Source: Acanthosepion esculentum (taxonomy: Eukaryota; Mollusca; Cephalopoda; Sepiida; Sepiidae). From it: a stretch of 64,000 nucleotides of DNA. The DNA lies in assembly GCA_964036315.1 (NCBI GenBank), contig OZ038509.1:33210459-33274458 (forward strand), given 5' to 3'. Shown here piece after piece: positions 47,640-59,369 of the stretch. A program made the position numbers and the translations under genes. How positions within the stretch are numbered: position 1 is the stretch's first letter; every line of letters starts with the position of its first letter. The notes below the pieces were generated by a model, which searched no databases, was not told the DNA's origin, and worked only from the letters and a program-made list of their open reading frames with translations.

Positions 47640-48045
47640 ACTGATATATTCATGTATCTGTTGCGTCATCATCATCAATCCAATAAGACATCTCGGTTGC
47701 GTACGTATATCGGAGTCTCTGAGTCGACTCTTTGGCGTTGTCAGCTCGTTTTTTGTCCCTCTGTCTACCTCTTCTTCTTTTGTTTAAGATGATACCTTGT
47801 AGGATAGCAGTGGAAAGATTGTTGATTCTTATGACACGTCCATATTATTTCAACTTTCTCTCCTAGATGGCAGATATGTGGTCTTTCAATGGAGGCCCGT
47901 TTCTTGTCTCGGACTCATTGTTGATGCGCTCTACATGCTTGGGATTGTTCTGTCGCCTGTCATTTCTAATACTTGAATTATTCGCTTCAGTGTCCAAGAT
48001 TCACCGGCATACATAAAGAATATACTTGCCTGTTCTTCATGAAAT
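47640..48045 (-). pseudogene. LINE 3' coding relic (second RTE-like family)
   Basis: Minus strand: AGESWTLK, then in another frame ERKLKXYGRVIRINNLSTA, LQGI, KRRRGRQRDKKRADN. This is the WTL...KLKYYGHVIRxNNL...RGRQRKRW terminus of RTE-like elements. Stops and frameshifts present. Confidence 0.65.
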
Positions 48046-48494
48046 GATGCGATTATTTCTACATGGATAAATTATAAATAGTTGTTTTAGTAAATATATT
48101 TATTGTAATAAATCTTCAGAGATTGAATTCCTTGTAAAGAAGCGAAAATGAATGAGTTTACCCCGATAACCATAATTTTCAATCAGTGACATTAACTTTT
48201 ATATATAAAAAAACAAACAACGATCCAGGTTATTTGTAAAGTTTTAATCACAAGAAAATTCCGATTAAATATTGAACAAAAACATGAAAATAATGTTTAT
48301 ATTAATCACATTTAGAAATGTTCTGGAAGATCTCCAACCAAATTATCGATAGAGGCAAAGCGGCTGTGTATACTATTATAAATGGCTCCGAGATCATACC
48401 GAAGCGAAAATAAGTCGAATTGTATTCAACGTTAGTTGACAAGGGCCATGCCGTTCCTAATTTCCCACGTCTCACTGATGACAATCTCGGTCAT

Positions 48495-49175
48495 ATTTTA
48501 ATTACAGTCAGTCTCAAGACTTATCAAAAGTATTGACCCTAAGAAAGCCACTGACCCAGACAAAATCCCAGTGGTTTTCCTCAAGAATATCAACCCAGAA
48601 CTCTCCTAGCGAAGTTATTTAACCGCTGCTTGTGGGAAGTGTCAAGCGTATACCCTGTTTTCAAGAACTCAGGCGATCGCTCATCCCCATCTCAGTACAG
48701 AACCACCAGTCTCCTCAGTATCATTAGCAAGCTTTTTGAGGCTATAAGTAACGAGAAGGTTGTTAAGCACCTAGATAAGAACAGCCTCTTGAGCGACAAG
48801 CAGTATGGGTTTTGATAGGCTCGATCCAACGCTGATGTCCTAACTACCATTACTCACAGAATCAGTGAGGCAGTAAAGAATACATATACCCCAAGGAGCA
48901 TAACATTAGATATTTCGAAGGCCTTTGACAAGGTGTAGCACAAAGGATTGCTGCTCAAACTCTCTAGCTATGGAATCATAGTCTTCTCTAGCAGTGTCTT
49001 TTCTAACGAGTAGGTCCGTAAAGGTAGTTGGTAACGGTCAGTCCTCCGAGGCCTTATCCCCCAGGAGTCACTTCTCTAATCAACCCACTTTCTTTTTTTT
49101 TTTACATAAATGATCTACTCAGATCATTTGTGAATATCTCTGCCGATGATACAACGATATATGGGTGCACCACCA
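48495..49175 (+). pseudogene. Jockey/CR1-like LINE reverse transcriptase relic
   Basis: In order: DPKKATDPDKIPVVFLKNI, LFNRCLWEVS, VYPVFKNSGDRSSPSQYRT, LLSIISKLFEAISNEKVVKH, LLSDKQYGF, NADVLTTITHRISEAV, ITLDISKAFDKV (first catalytic Asp), LLLKLSSYGI, and ADDTTIYG with the catalytic Asp pair at about 49143. Several stops and frameshifts. The thumb and endonuclease are missing. Confidence 0.9.
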
Positions 49176-49210
49176 AAACACGTGATGGCACCTGATCTCC
49201 CATCCGATTT

Positions 49211-49403
49211 ATACATATTTTTTAATCCAATCTAAGCTTTCGGCTTACATAAGCCATTATCGTTGCTTGGAAATCATTCATGTAAACAAAAACAGACTAT
49301 CATCAATTTCTTGTTCGTGTATTGCTTAATATATTGTGTAATTGTCACCTTTGATAATGGCTTATGTAAGCCGAAAGCTTAGATTGGATTAAAAAATATG
49401 TAT
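49211..49403. repeat. Perfect 51-bp inverted repeat around a PLE terminal-repeat hairpin
   Basis: 49211-49261 is the exact inverse of 49353-49403 (arm core GGCTTATGTAAGCCGAAAGC). The 60.4-kb copy lacks the left arm, so the left arm was added here. Confidence 0.93.
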
Positions 49404-49520
49404 CAATATTGTGATTTTCTTTCATTGTTTAATGATAATGTTATTAAGCTTATCAGACGATATGAAAAGAACTTACAAAAAATATATAGACAACACTTAT
49501 CTATATTATTTAATGAAACA
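49262..49520 (+). mobile_element. PLE terminal repeat, copy at 49 kb
   Basis: Nearly identical to 60427-60688 (from CGTTGCTTGGAAATCATTCA to TTTAATGAAACATG). Contains the TTGATAATGGC..GCCGAAAGC hairpin (49351-49380) and then a leader frame ending LSILFNETW, homologous to the leaders at 22.1 and 50.1 kb. Truncated into the hammerhead SINE at 49520. Confidence 0.75.
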
Positions 49521-49862
49521 TGGTCTGTCTATATTTCTGAGATGAGGTATTATGTACAGTATTTACATTATTCGGACTATTGTCCTCATCTTTGTCGCCA
49601 TATTTGTCACAACGTTTCGGCCGTTGTACGCTCCGGCCTTCTTCAGGTGGTTGGAATTTCGAACAGAACCCTTTATTTCGATCACTGGGGTAGACTGTTC
49701 TAGTTCCACGAGCCATGTTTGATAGATGTCAGTTATCAGTTATCTCCTGGTAATTTTTCCCTCTGAAAGTTCTCCACTGCCTGAACCGGGTATTGAACTC
49801 ACACTCTTTGGGTCTGTTACTGGATCTAACCAACGCCTTTATCCACCGTACCATGTGTCCTC
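49515..49862 (-). mobile_element. SINE-like repeat (hammerhead family), copy 3
   Basis: Most complete copy. Minus strand: tRNA-like head from GGTACGGTGGATAAAGGCGT with B-box-like GAGTTCAATACCC (49790-49862), then the body frame starting MARGTRTVYPS, the hammerhead core (49614-49646), and the tail AATGTAAATACTGTACATAA. Confidence 0.8.
49614..49646 (-). ncRNA. Hammerhead-ribozyme-like core
   Basis: Minus strand CTGAAGA, GGCC/GGCC helix II with loop GGAGCGTACAAC, then GAAACG. Same structure as 759-791; the only change is in the loop (GAG to GCG), which leaves pairing intact. Confidence 0.5.
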
Positions 49863-49888
49863 AAGGACACATGGTACGGTGGATAAAG
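49837..49888. repeat. Perfect palindrome, 25-bp arms, 2-nt spacer
   Basis: The SINE head CTTTATCCACCGTACCATGT plus GTCCT is exactly inverted after CA. It looks like a head-to-head duplication of the first 25 bp of the SINE. Confidence 0.95.
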
Positions 49889-50215
49889 CCTACCCTTAAC
49901 AATATTAACTACGAACAAAGCCACAACGTGCTAACCGTATTTGGAAATTAAAACACCACTACTACACACTAAGACATACACATAATGCACACACTCAATT
50001 AAGCTGAAAAATCAAATCATCATTGATAATGGCTAAAGGTATAGCCGAAAGCGCTCGGAAAATAAAACATTTGGACAGTTCTTACACACCCTTTGTCCAG
50101 CAAAGAAAGCTCTTGCTCGTACACAAGAAAAATTAAATAAAAAACTTAACCGTAGTACCTTGTCTGTCGTTTTTAATGAAACTTGCATAAAAGAAGGATT
50201 GCTGCCTAAATATAC

Positions 50216-50220
<5 letters not shown>
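49889..50220 (+). pseudogene. PLE C-terminal end followed by terminal repeat and leader
   Basis: The frame PTLNNINYEQSHNVLTVFGN plus stop (49889-49951) matches the C-terminus at 22215. After about 70 bp comes the TTGATAATGGC..GCCGAAAGC hairpin (50023-50052), then the leader with broken-frame LTVVPCLSFLMKLA / STLSVVFNETC and EGLLPKYTT, meeting (TA)n at 50219. This repeats the order seen at 22682-21955. Confidence 0.75.

Positions 50221-50287
<67 letters not shown>
50219..50287. repeat. (TA)n microsatellite
   Basis: About 69 bp TA between the PLE terminus and a tRNA-like head. Confidence 0.97.
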
Positions 50288-50290
<3 letters not shown>

Positions 50291-50350
50291 CAGTCGAGTT
50301 TCGAACCCGACTTGAAGTAATCGGTCGTCTAGCCACTGAGAAGCTGTGAT
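50286..50350 (-). mobile_element. tRNA-like SINE head
   Basis: Minus strand CTCAGTGGCTAGACGACCGA (A box) and TCGGGTTCGAAACTCG (B box). Confidence 0.65.
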
Positions 50351-50545
50351 ACAGCGAAACAAAACTAAATTAAAACCGTAAACAAATAAAATGAAATAAA
50401 TCTTTACCGTATGTATCACAAGACCACACCTCCAACCACCCAGCCGTCAAAGGTGGTTGTGCTTCATTTTGTGAATCAATACTGAAATTAAGATCATTTA
50501 TGTGTTTGTTTAAACCACAACACAAACGGTGCAACTCATCCGTGT

Positions 50546-50597
50546 ATGCATGCAACATGTTTTCAATAGTTGAGGAATTTCGAACTGATGTCGCTAA
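50546..50597 (-). repeat. AGCGACATCAG motif, copy 20 (inverted)
   Basis: Minus strand TTAGCGACATCAGTTCGAAA, TTCCTCAAC, then ATGTTGCATGC. Confidence 0.85.
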
Positions 50598-50926
50598 GAA
50601 ATAGAACCTAACATCTATCCTTTCCCCATTTCCAGTCACATCAGTTTGCATTCATGAAAGGGTTAAATTATCTCTCTAGTTTTAAAAACTGGGATCATTC
50701 ATAAACTTCCACCATTCTACTGAAAAATTATTATCCACAGAAGTTGAAAATACATTAGTTTCGATTCTTGTATCTGCTTGTATTAACTTGAAAAATAATT
50801 TTATACGTGGCACAGAGAATATCTACTTTCACTTTCGTTTTAGGAAAGAAAACTGCGCCAAATTCTTTAATGATCAATAATGATAATAGGGCAGTTGTAC
50901 TTTACTTGCCCCTTCCCCATGACATA

Positions 50927-50975
50927 TTAGCGGCATCAGTTCGGAATTCCTACACATCTGACGTGTTGCATACAA
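50927..50975 (+). repeat. AGCGGCATCAG motif, copy 21
   Basis: TTAGCGGCATCAGTTCGGAA, TTCCTACACATCTG, ACGTGTTGCATAC. CTTGCCCCTTCCCC lies 15 nt upstream and CTACTTTCACTTTCG about 105 nt upstream. Opposite orientation to copy 20, 330 bp away. Confidence 0.88.
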
Positions 50976-51269
50976 AAGATGTCGGCACGTGATCCGGATT
51001 GCAGCCTGTCAGCTTATGCATCAGGAGTTTCATTTCTTTGGCGACTGAGGCAATAATAAATGAAATCCTCAGCAGAAAAAATGAGAATTATTCCCACTTT
51101 AAAATATTCTTCAAATGTTTGAAAAATTAAAGCCCGTGGAAAAGTTTGAAAAATCAACCATACCGCAGCTTTCAAACAGAGAAACGTGATCATTATGTGA
51201 AAAGTGAAGAAGAAAATAATTTTTAATAACATGTTTATCAGTCAGTTATGTACCATGCGTGATACACGC

Positions 51270-51665
51270 TTAGGCGACCATGTATCTTTCGATACTGACG
51301 AGGCTAGGAGTAGATAGGGTCGACTATTGTCCGGTTTACATTCTTTCCCTGTCTTTTGAACAGAACAGAGGTTTATCGCTTTCTTGTTTAGGATTGGTCT
51401 TTCGGTTTCTTCTAAAATCAAAATGGCTAGATGTAATCGTAAGTTTTATGATAACAGCTTCTTTTCTCGCACTTCTCGCTTGTGGAACTCAACTTTGATC
51501 TTCAAAATCTAAATGCAGTGTCAATCATTAATCTGTCTTCTTAATTCCTGATCATTTATTGTTCTCTTTCCTTAAAAGTGTTTTTCCTTTTCATATTCCC
51601 TAACACAGTAATCCCTTGCGTCTCATTGGCTTTATTGCCTTGCTTGGAGTGAAATGATTAAAAAA
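51270..51665 (+). mobile_element. LINE 3' end remnant
   Basis: NSFFSRTSRLWNSTLIFKI then stop (about 51450-51512), then a trailer ending CTTGCTTGGAGTGAAATGAT and an A-rich tail, as at 30691-31131. Confidence 0.65.
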
Positions 51666-51729
51666 GTCTGCTATCAAAAGTGCATTCGAATGCAGCGGTG
51701 AACATTACGTATAAATACACTATGAAAGA

Positions 51730-52960
51730 AAAAGTTACTTCTAAAAACTCCCACAGGTATCTCAACTGGGTCTATAATGATGAAAATCCTAATGCATTGT
51801 ATTAACTAGGCTGTTATGACAGTCAACTCCTCACAATCCAATTTGGTTTTCGTTCTGGTAAAGGGTGTAATAGTGGAATATATGTCGTCAAACAACTGCA
51901 GGAAATTGCATATGTCTTCTATATAAAATTGTATACCTGATATGTTGACCTCCCAGTAGTATACGACCACATCAATAGAGACTTTCTCTTCTCATCCATT
52001 AGAAACCTGCATCCAAATTAACTCAGTTGAATGTCTCGATCTGATAGAAGAACTATATCGGTCCACAAAATCGCACGTGTGGTGAGAACCCCGGTACCGA
52101 AATATTTCAGACCTCATCAAGAGAACGACAAGGAGGAAATGAGAGTATCAATCTATTTAATCTTTTCCTAGCCTATGCATTGTGTATATACAAGCACAGA
52201 TGTGAAGAGATCATTTAAGAATTCTCTGCCACATCCAAAACGAATCTACTAATAGAAAACTTGCTTTCGTTCCTGAGACCAACATACTGGTGGGTATACC
52301 GATGACATAGCTGGGATAAGAATGATCTTGAACAAAAATGTCAGCATCCTCTAAGAAACAGAATGATAAACCTTTCCAAACAGTAATTGCGATATGGAAT
52401 TGACATGAAAGCAGTGATCGCCCGTACCGTAAATCCTCCATAAAAAGTCAGGATGTGAAATTAGTAAATACTCATCATCTCAAAATTTTATCAGTTATAA
52501 AAACATAGAATAGGAGAGAAGGAAATTGAATATAAAATAGACTGCGCTAGAGATAGTTTCGCACAAGACCGCAGGTTGCTACAAAATCAAAATATTCAAC
52601 TAAATCGCGAGTCATGTTCTTAGTCTCGATCAGACATATCTAAACTCTTGTATATAAGCTTGTATAGAAACACCTTCTCATATCAATGACTAAGAATGGC
52701 TTCGAACAAATGGAGCTTGTAGTGAGAGCCACTTCGATCCTCCTGAACTGGCGCTATACAACCACAAACAAAGAATTATACTAAATAACAGAATCGGCAT
52801 TGCTTGAAGACTTTCAAACAGCAGCAACGACTAAAAGTGATGGCACATGCAACTGGAAGAGAAATAATGACATAATCAAAGTGTTGGAGTTCCACACTAC
52901 TTCGATAAGAAAAGTTAGAAAGCAATAACAGGGGACTTGAGAAACTTATTAATCTATGTT
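51730..52960 (+). pseudogene. RTE-like LINE reverse transcriptase relic (third family)
   Basis: Frames carry QFGFRSGKGCNSGIYVVKQL, EIAYVFYIKLYT, VYDHINRDFLFSSIRNLHPN, then a RQGGNESINLFNLFLAYALC block with a following KHRCEEI, and much later IGEKEIEYKIDCARDSFAQD and RRLLQNQNIQLN. The order matches an RTE-like reverse transcriptase and its C-terminal region. The catalytic DD box is not preserved in readable form. Confidence 0.8.
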
Positions 52961-52989
52961 TTAAGAGAAAGATTTAATAAATTTCAACT

Positions 52990-53006
52990 GACATTTCAAC
53001 TGGCTG

Positions 53007-53070
<64 letters not shown>
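52990..53070. repeat. (TA)n microsatellite
   Basis: About 80 bp TA. Confidence 0.97.
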
Positions 53071-53072
<2 letters not shown>

Positions 53073-53403
53073 GCCAATTATAACAATAATATAATCTTAT
53101 ATTAGTTACAGTGGTTATGGGACAGTGATTTATTCAAACGTTTAATCACCGATTCACTTCAACAACGACCGATTTTGATCAATCCGTTTCATCTTCTCCC
53201 GGCCAGGTTCTTTAAATTCACCTACGAGCAAATACCCTTTGGAAAGCCATGAATCCATCTCCTCCCCTAGCCATGGGTTGAACAGTAGAACATGTATCTA
53301 AATCATTGTTAGTTTCAAAATGATGTTAATGCAATATTCACTATGAAAAAAGAATTATTCGTACAATCCAAAATACAAAATACCCACAAAGAGTTGATAA
53401 CAG

Positions 53404-53407
<4 letters not shown>

Positions 53408-53470
<63 letters not shown>
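53408..53470. repeat. (TA)n microsatellite, left border of a transposon
   Basis: Ends exactly where a transposon TIR begins. Confidence 0.97.
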
Positions 53471-53473
<3 letters not shown>

Positions 53474-53759
53474 GTGCAACAGCAAAACTGTCCACATAGT
53501 GTAAAACCAGAATTGTCCATTTGTTAGATTAAGCTTTGAACCGTTGTATCTTAGAAATGGTTAAAGATATCTTACTGAAATTCTCCGAGTTTTTTTTATA
53601 ATACTATTGGACTCTCCTTTAAGCAATAAGTATGTATAATTACTCTCCAAGTTTAACAGAAGATTCGTGATGAAATCGATCATAAACGAAAATGGCATGT
53701 TCATTATTAATTAATCATAGCTAAGGATCGGAAGCTCATGAAGGATTGAAATAAAGTTC

Positions 53760-53770
<11 letters not shown>

Positions 53771-53827
<57 letters not shown>
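53771..53827. repeat. (TA)n microsatellite inside the element
   Basis: About 57 bp TA. Confidence 0.97.
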
Positions 53828-53829
<2 letters not shown>

Positions 53830-53867
53830 CAGGATCATTTTTCAACTTATTCAAGAAAGAATTAGTG

Positions 53868-54000
53868 GATGTTCTCTACCGTTAAAGCAACTTATTTTAT
53901 TCAATGTTTTACAATTGACGGCAGCTGTGAGAAAATAAATACATCCCAAAAGTATACTTATAATCGATGTATTTATATTTTCAAGAGAACGGTGAATAAA
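53868..54000 (+). repeat. Duplicated segment D, copy 1
   Basis: TTAGTGGATGTTCTCTACCG through CAAAAGTATACTTA, repeated at 55708-55870. It lies within the element above, so the 55.7-kb copy is probably a fragment of a sister element. Confidence 0.85.
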
Positions 54001-54458
54001 TTTTAAAAAGAGGGAACAGTAGTTAGGAAAATTGGATCAGGGGTTCACAACAGGAAGAGGGATCATCATTTCAACTTAATGCTAAAGGGATCAATTATAA
54101 AAATTATCCAACTCAATCCACGAGACGTTTGTCACGTGAGAGAGGCGTTTCAGCTATGACAGTCCAAAGCTGGAAGCCAGAGTATGAATGTGGTACCATT
54201 AGTGAAGGCCTGAATGATCTTTTTTGATCTCACCATTGCTCAATTGGGAAGGCAGTGGGACCGACATAAAACGATTTTAATCTTTTCTCTTTCTAACTGA
54301 ATAACTCAAAGTTCTTTTCAATGATTCTTACGACAAATGGTGTCAAGATGGCTAAATGTCTTATCTGAAAACCTGAAAAAAAAATCAATTAGTTTATTGT
54401 ATTTTTAGATATTAAACATTTTGTGGGGTGGACAATTTTGCTATTACACACAATAACA

Positions 54459-54461
<3 letters not shown>

Positions 54462-54552
<91 letters not shown>

Positions 54553-54606
54553 AAATATATATATTTATATATATATAAAATATATTTATATATATATAAA
54601 ATAAAA
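54462..54606. repeat. (TA)n microsatellite with TATAAAATA tail
   Basis: Begins 7 bp after the transposon right end. Confidence 0.96.
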
Positions 54607-54805
54607 AGACTTAAACACTAATATTCCATGGTCATAGTTTATTCCATTGGAATCGTAAGAACGATCCAATTCATCAAGGTCTGTCCTGGACATCGAGTTC
54701 TACCTGGATCATATCCTCTTGGAATTATTTTTATACATATATGTATATATAATTGCATATGTATCTGTATATCCACCACTAATATTGTCTATATATATGA
54801 TGGAC

Positions 54806-55182
54806 TCTCCCGTCGAACTCGACGTATGAGGGCCAGACAGATCAGTTCCCAGAAACTGAAAGCCCGACACCCACACAGGATTTGATTATAGTGGTGAAGG
54901 CTTTGTGCAGGGCCATCCACACTTTTTGGAGGGACGAATACAGGGATGCAAATGACCCTCTGCAGGTTTTGAATTCAGAGTTGTCCTTCTCCTAGACCAG
55001 TTGCCATCCAAGGCTATAGAACCCAGTTTGTCCTGCTATTTACCCATAGTTGGAGGGAGAAGCAGAGGATTCACACCTTTCCCAAGGGTGTTAGCACGTA
55101 AGTGAATGTAATGGAATTCGAACTCGGCTCTCCGATTCCTCAATCCAAGCCGTTATCCATTACTCCACGGTGCCTCCTCTAC
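54806..55182 (-). mobile_element. tRNA-derived SINE (family S2), nearly complete
   Basis: Minus strand: GGCACCGTGGAGTAATGGAT (A box, about 55172 back), GAGTTCGAATTCC (B box, about 55116-55128), then body CTATGGGTAAATAGCAGGAC and TTGGATGGCAACTGGTCTAG. It ends near GTTCGACGGGAGAGTCCATC. The roughly 380-bp length and box spacing fit a Pol III-transcribed SINE. Confidence 0.9.
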
Positions 55183-55707
55183 AATATATATATATATTAC
55201 TTGAGGAAAAAAAGTTACACTGCTCATCGTTCATATAAACAATGTTGTTCTTTAAACAAGGTCAGGTCGAGATCGGTAATGAAAATTTACTTATTAGTCT
55301 GCGTCTTTGAAGCAGACCCAAGGTGAATAGCATTCATATATGAAAATAATGTTTAATAGGTTGAAGTTAGGAATTTCAAACTGTGGTCTATAATGTGTCA
55401 ATTGGCGCGGACAAGCAAGTGTGTGTCCATATTTTGGATTTATATGAATCATCCTTTATAAACTGATTAAAATAATTCGTGACTGTTCTGTTGAGCACAG
55501 TGTTTGAATCCAGCGCATCACTGGTCTTCATTGAATACAGAAAATTGCGTCTGTTAAAGTTCATTTCACACGTTAACAATTGTTGAGGATGTAAAAAGAT
55601 CAATCTAAGGTGGAATGCACCAAAACAAAACAAAAAAACGTATGTCGTACAGAAAAAAAAATGTTAATTGATTAGAATGGCTGAAAATTTTAAAATATTT
55701 CTAAAAA

Positions 55708-55870
55708 GAATTAGTGAATGTTCTCTACCGTTCAAGCAACTTATTTTATTCAATGTTTTACAACTGACGGCAGCTGTGAGAAAAATGTTTTTACAATTGA
55801 CGGCAGCTGTGAGAAAATAGATAACTCCCAAAAGTATACTTAGGAATAATCAATGTATTTATATTTCCAA
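55708..55870 (+). repeat. Duplicated segment D, copy 2, with internal tandem duplication
   Basis: As 53868-54000, but the block TTTTACAAYTGACGGCAGCT plus GTGAGAAAA occurs twice in tandem. Confidence 0.88.
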
Positions 55871-55904
55871 CAAATATGCTTTCAAGCTTTTATTTACATA
55901 CCCA

Positions 55905-56225
55905 CCTCACCCTCTCTATTTGTTTCTCTCTTCCCCTCTCTCTTTTCCTCTCTCTTTCCCTCTGTTCACCTTCTTTATCACTCTCTTTCTCTTTCTTACT
56001 CACGCTCTTTCTCTTTCACTCTATTTCCCCCTCTCTTTATTTCTCTCTCTTTCTCTCTCTTTTTGTTTCTCTCTCTCTCTCTCATACACATACACCCTCT
56101 GACACTCTCTTTCCATCTCTCTCTCACTCTTTCATACACTCTCTCACACAAACGCTCTTTCACACACTCTCTCTTTCTCTCTATCACACAATCTCTTTCT
56201 CTTCTCTCTATCACACTCTCTACAA
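55905..56225 (+). repeat. Pyrimidine-rich (CT)n-type tract
   Basis: CTCTCT/TTTC variants over about 320 bp. Frames across it on both strands are products of the composition. Confidence 0.9.
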
Positions 56226-56278
56226 AGAATACCTTTGACATCAATTTATTTTTATTTAATACAAAAAAGAGACGTGTA

Positions 56279-56408
<130 letters not shown>

Positions 56409-56464
56409 AGGTTGTATCAATGTCTGTAATTTTATACGCGCTTTAATTCTGAATTAATTTTGCT

Positions 56465-56552
56465 ATTACTATTACAGTTATTATTAGTATTATTATTAGT
56501 ATTATTATTAGTATTATTATTAGTATTATTATTAGTATTCTTATTAGTAGTA
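56465..56552. repeat. (TATTATTAG)n short tandem repeat
   Basis: A 9- to 12-bp unit of the type TATTATTATTAG, repeated with variants. Confidence 0.85.
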
Positions 56553-56559
56553 ACAGATC

Positions 56560-57235
56560 GATCGCAATTTTATTGTCTGTGTTAGTTTATAGGGTAGACA
56601 TATTGAAATACCATCTAAAATAATGATAATTTGAAGTAAGCTCCGCTTGATTTATTCCAAATAATCACGAGAAAGCCAGAAAATAAGAAAAACACCTGCC
56701 AAACAATGCAAGAAAAGATGCCGGTTGTCTAAGAAAATTTTCTGATTGAAAAGTAAACAAAATTAAATATGAAGAGGAAAGATCAATCGACGTCCAATAT
56801 TCGTACTTTTATAAAAAAAAAAAATTAATTGGTTGCCAATCACAAATTTAAACTTAGTTTTTGGAAACAATCATTCTCTTTCTTGGATCTCAACAACGTC
56901 TCTTCTTGTCATGTTTAGCCATCTGGCATTCCAATGCTGTCCGCTTTCAACCCGGCCCTTCAAACACTGGGCTGCATCAGCATATGTTACACAGTAACGT
57001 GGAATTCTAACCTTTTCTTTATAAATACCAGACGGAAGATGAAACACTTTAAAGAGAATATTTAATTATCGTTCCTCTTTTTACTTAGCGGGAGTTGCAC
57101 AGGCCCCATCAACTCAATGCAATCAGGCACGGTTTTCAAATTCAGGAACTTTTCAAATATGTTTAAGCACAAGAAAAATAAAATATAAAACTGAAATTCA
57201 CTTTGTTCTTTAATTTTTAATTCAAATATTCTTCT
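56560..57235. other. Unassigned stretch
   Basis: No element recognised. Confidence 0.35.
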
Positions 57236-57760
57236 TTTTTTTTTTTATGATGCATTGTTACACCTGATCCCTTTCATCTACACCCACTCAATATTTAATG
57301 GCTGACAGCAACAAAGAATGCTAAGCACGGACGCCCCTTTCGACTCCACATGGCACATTAGCGACACCAGTTCAACATTCCTGTAGAAAGATCTGTTGCG
57401 TCAATTATTTTTCTAAGCCGAATTTGTTTCCAGTCCTTTCACTTGGCGCCCCGTAAATCCAGGAAAAGGAGAAAAAGAGCAAAATTTACGCCCTTTTTAC
57501 AGGTGACAGTCAGCATTGTGCGTATGTGTGTGCCTATCTATGTGCGTGAGTGTGAAGTGGAAGCGTGTATATTTGATCAATGCTAATGGAATTTGGTGTC
57601 TAAGCCCGCCCCCACTTCATCTGTTGTCTTATATCGGTCTTCATTCTTCAACGATGGAAAATCCAAGAATTGTCGCTGGCAGCAGAGATAAAGAAAACGA
57701 TGATTCAGTTTAGAATTATCTTGGGAACGTCGCGAAGGGAGAAGAAAATATTTTGCCTTT
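57236..57760 (+). repeat. Roughly 500-bp repeat Q, copy 2 (contains a motif copy)
   Basis: See 8065-8525. From the motif's CGA the frame stays open for about 75 codons (to about 57585) and contains a CAGGTGACAG that would suit a 5' splice site. This is suggestive only. Confidence 0.85.
57358..57403 (+). repeat. AGCGACACCAG motif, copy 22
   Basis: TTAGCGACACCAGTTCAACA, TTCCTGTAG, CTGTTGCGTC. Preceded by CGCCCCTTTCGACTCC. Confidence 0.85.
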
Positions 57761-58750
57761 TGTTTTGAGATTTCGTCATTTTTCTTTCTTCACTTTATTA
57801 TCACTGTTGTTTATTTTATTATTATCTCGACATGCATTTGCATCTTCACACTAGATGTCTGGTGGCCATCGCTGAACACTGACTGACAGCAAATCAGTAT
57901 AATCGAAAGGGTCTATATAATTTTAAACATTCTTCAGCTTTACAACTCATCCAGTCTCGTTTTTTTTTTTACTCAGACTTATGGACACAGTTCCTACCTT
58001 CACAATCTGTATCCTTCTCGGCTTTCGAGCTAGGTCTTTGCGTAATTTCTTATTCTCCTTTACGTTCAATATGTGCTTCGCTAGCAAAGCCACGTTAGAG
58101 TAATGTATTTGTTCATAATGGGCTTCTTCTCTAATATTATTTGCATTCATTCAAACAAGTTATGTCTTGTGGTTTTCCCTGACGATCAAGTAATGCGGTC
58201 TTCCCTGATTTCTAATTCTTCCAAACCCTTTGCAAGAATTTCCGGAAAATATCTCAAGTTCTCCAATAATGAGGAAGGAGTATTTTTATCAATTTTACGC
58301 TAAAAAATGTTCAATATTCTTGCAAGATCCGAGTATTTTTTAACTTTTCATTTTCTTTCACACTGTGGCCTGATGGGGCAGCGACATTCATTGGAAGATA
58401 AATATTGAGATCGTGTTTTCTGGCCTAATTTGGGCTATGTTTCAATTTCAACATCTCAGAATTTTACTTGTACCATTCATTCTGAAGCCATTGAGATTTT
58501 ACGCCATAGTAACTGATAGCTTACATTGCCGATTAATGACAACAAGACATTTCAATGTTCCAGACTGTTTTCTGTTATTATATTATTTGGAAGATGTTTA
58601 TTTTTGTTCGAATTTTCAACTGTTCCTCCAGCTTTTTTCACCCAGATTTTCGTGATTGTTCCCAGTGCCCCAACAACGAGTGGTGCAACTTCATGTCACT
58701 TTTGTATTCTAATGAAATCTAGGCACTTATACAGATTTTTGCTTTCTTTT
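57761..58750. other. Unassigned stretch
   Basis: Frames at 58103-58759 show no domain. GGGCAGCGACATTCATTGG at about 58376 is at most a degenerate motif copy. Confidence 0.3.
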
Positions 58751-58753
58751 TGT

Positions 58754-59062
58754 CGTTAGGTTAACATTGGCCTCGGTGAGATAACCAATTTACTTACATG
58801 AAAAGATTCACATTATCAAATAAACGGATAATAAAGTAATAAAACTATTCCTACCTTATATATTACTGGGATAACTTCATAATAAATTGCCTGTTCGAAG
58901 AATAATTCCATATCAATGAAATCACCTTGTATCCATGCAAGCTCAGCTGAGAAAATGTAAACATCATGTTATGATTGCATTCACAGAAACCTTTATCTTT
59001 AGTTAAACTTTAAATAATCATGATGGTAGTGTTAATTACAGCAGTAATAGCATTTAAGACAA

Positions 59063-59063
<1 letters not shown>
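58754..59063 (+). repeat. Partial copy of the TIR element at 59458-60325
   Basis: Collinear with 59573-59872 (TATATTACTGGSATAACTTC, AATAATTCCATATCAATGAA, TCCATGCAAGCTCAGCTGAG). Direct orientation, about 820 bp apart. Ends at (TA)n. Confidence 0.88.

Positions 59064-59064
<1 letters not shown>

Positions 59065-59155
<91 letters not shown>
59065..59155. repeat. (TA)n microsatellite
   Basis: About 90 bp TA. Confidence 0.97.
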
Positions 59156-59158
<3 letters not shown>

Positions 59159-59239
59159 TGAAATGAGAACGAAAATAATATAGAAATTCGAACGGTCACA
59201 GCATTAATTCAAAACCAAGAGGAGGGCAATAATTATTTA

Positions 59240-59369
59240 TTATAATTTTTACATATAGACAAAAACAATTTACTCATTTGATTCTCACCAGCCGAGGTGC
59301 GGATAAATGCAGTGAAACAAGGTTGCATATTTGTAGTGAGTAAATTGTTTTTATCTATATGTAAAAATT

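Larger units (their letters stand above)
53470..54455 (+). mobile_element. Tc1/mariner-type element with about 27-bp TIRs inside (TA)n
   Basis: The left end TTGGGTGCAACAGCAAAACT plus GTCCAC (53470-53495) is inverted at 54430-54455 (GGACAATTTTGCTATTACAC). A relic frame (54006-54220) has KEGTVVRKIGSGVHNRKRD and IIQLNPRDVCHVREAF, like the DNA-binding and linker region of Tc1-type transposases. No catalytic triad remains. A (TA)n block (53771-53827) lies inside. Confidence 0.78.
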
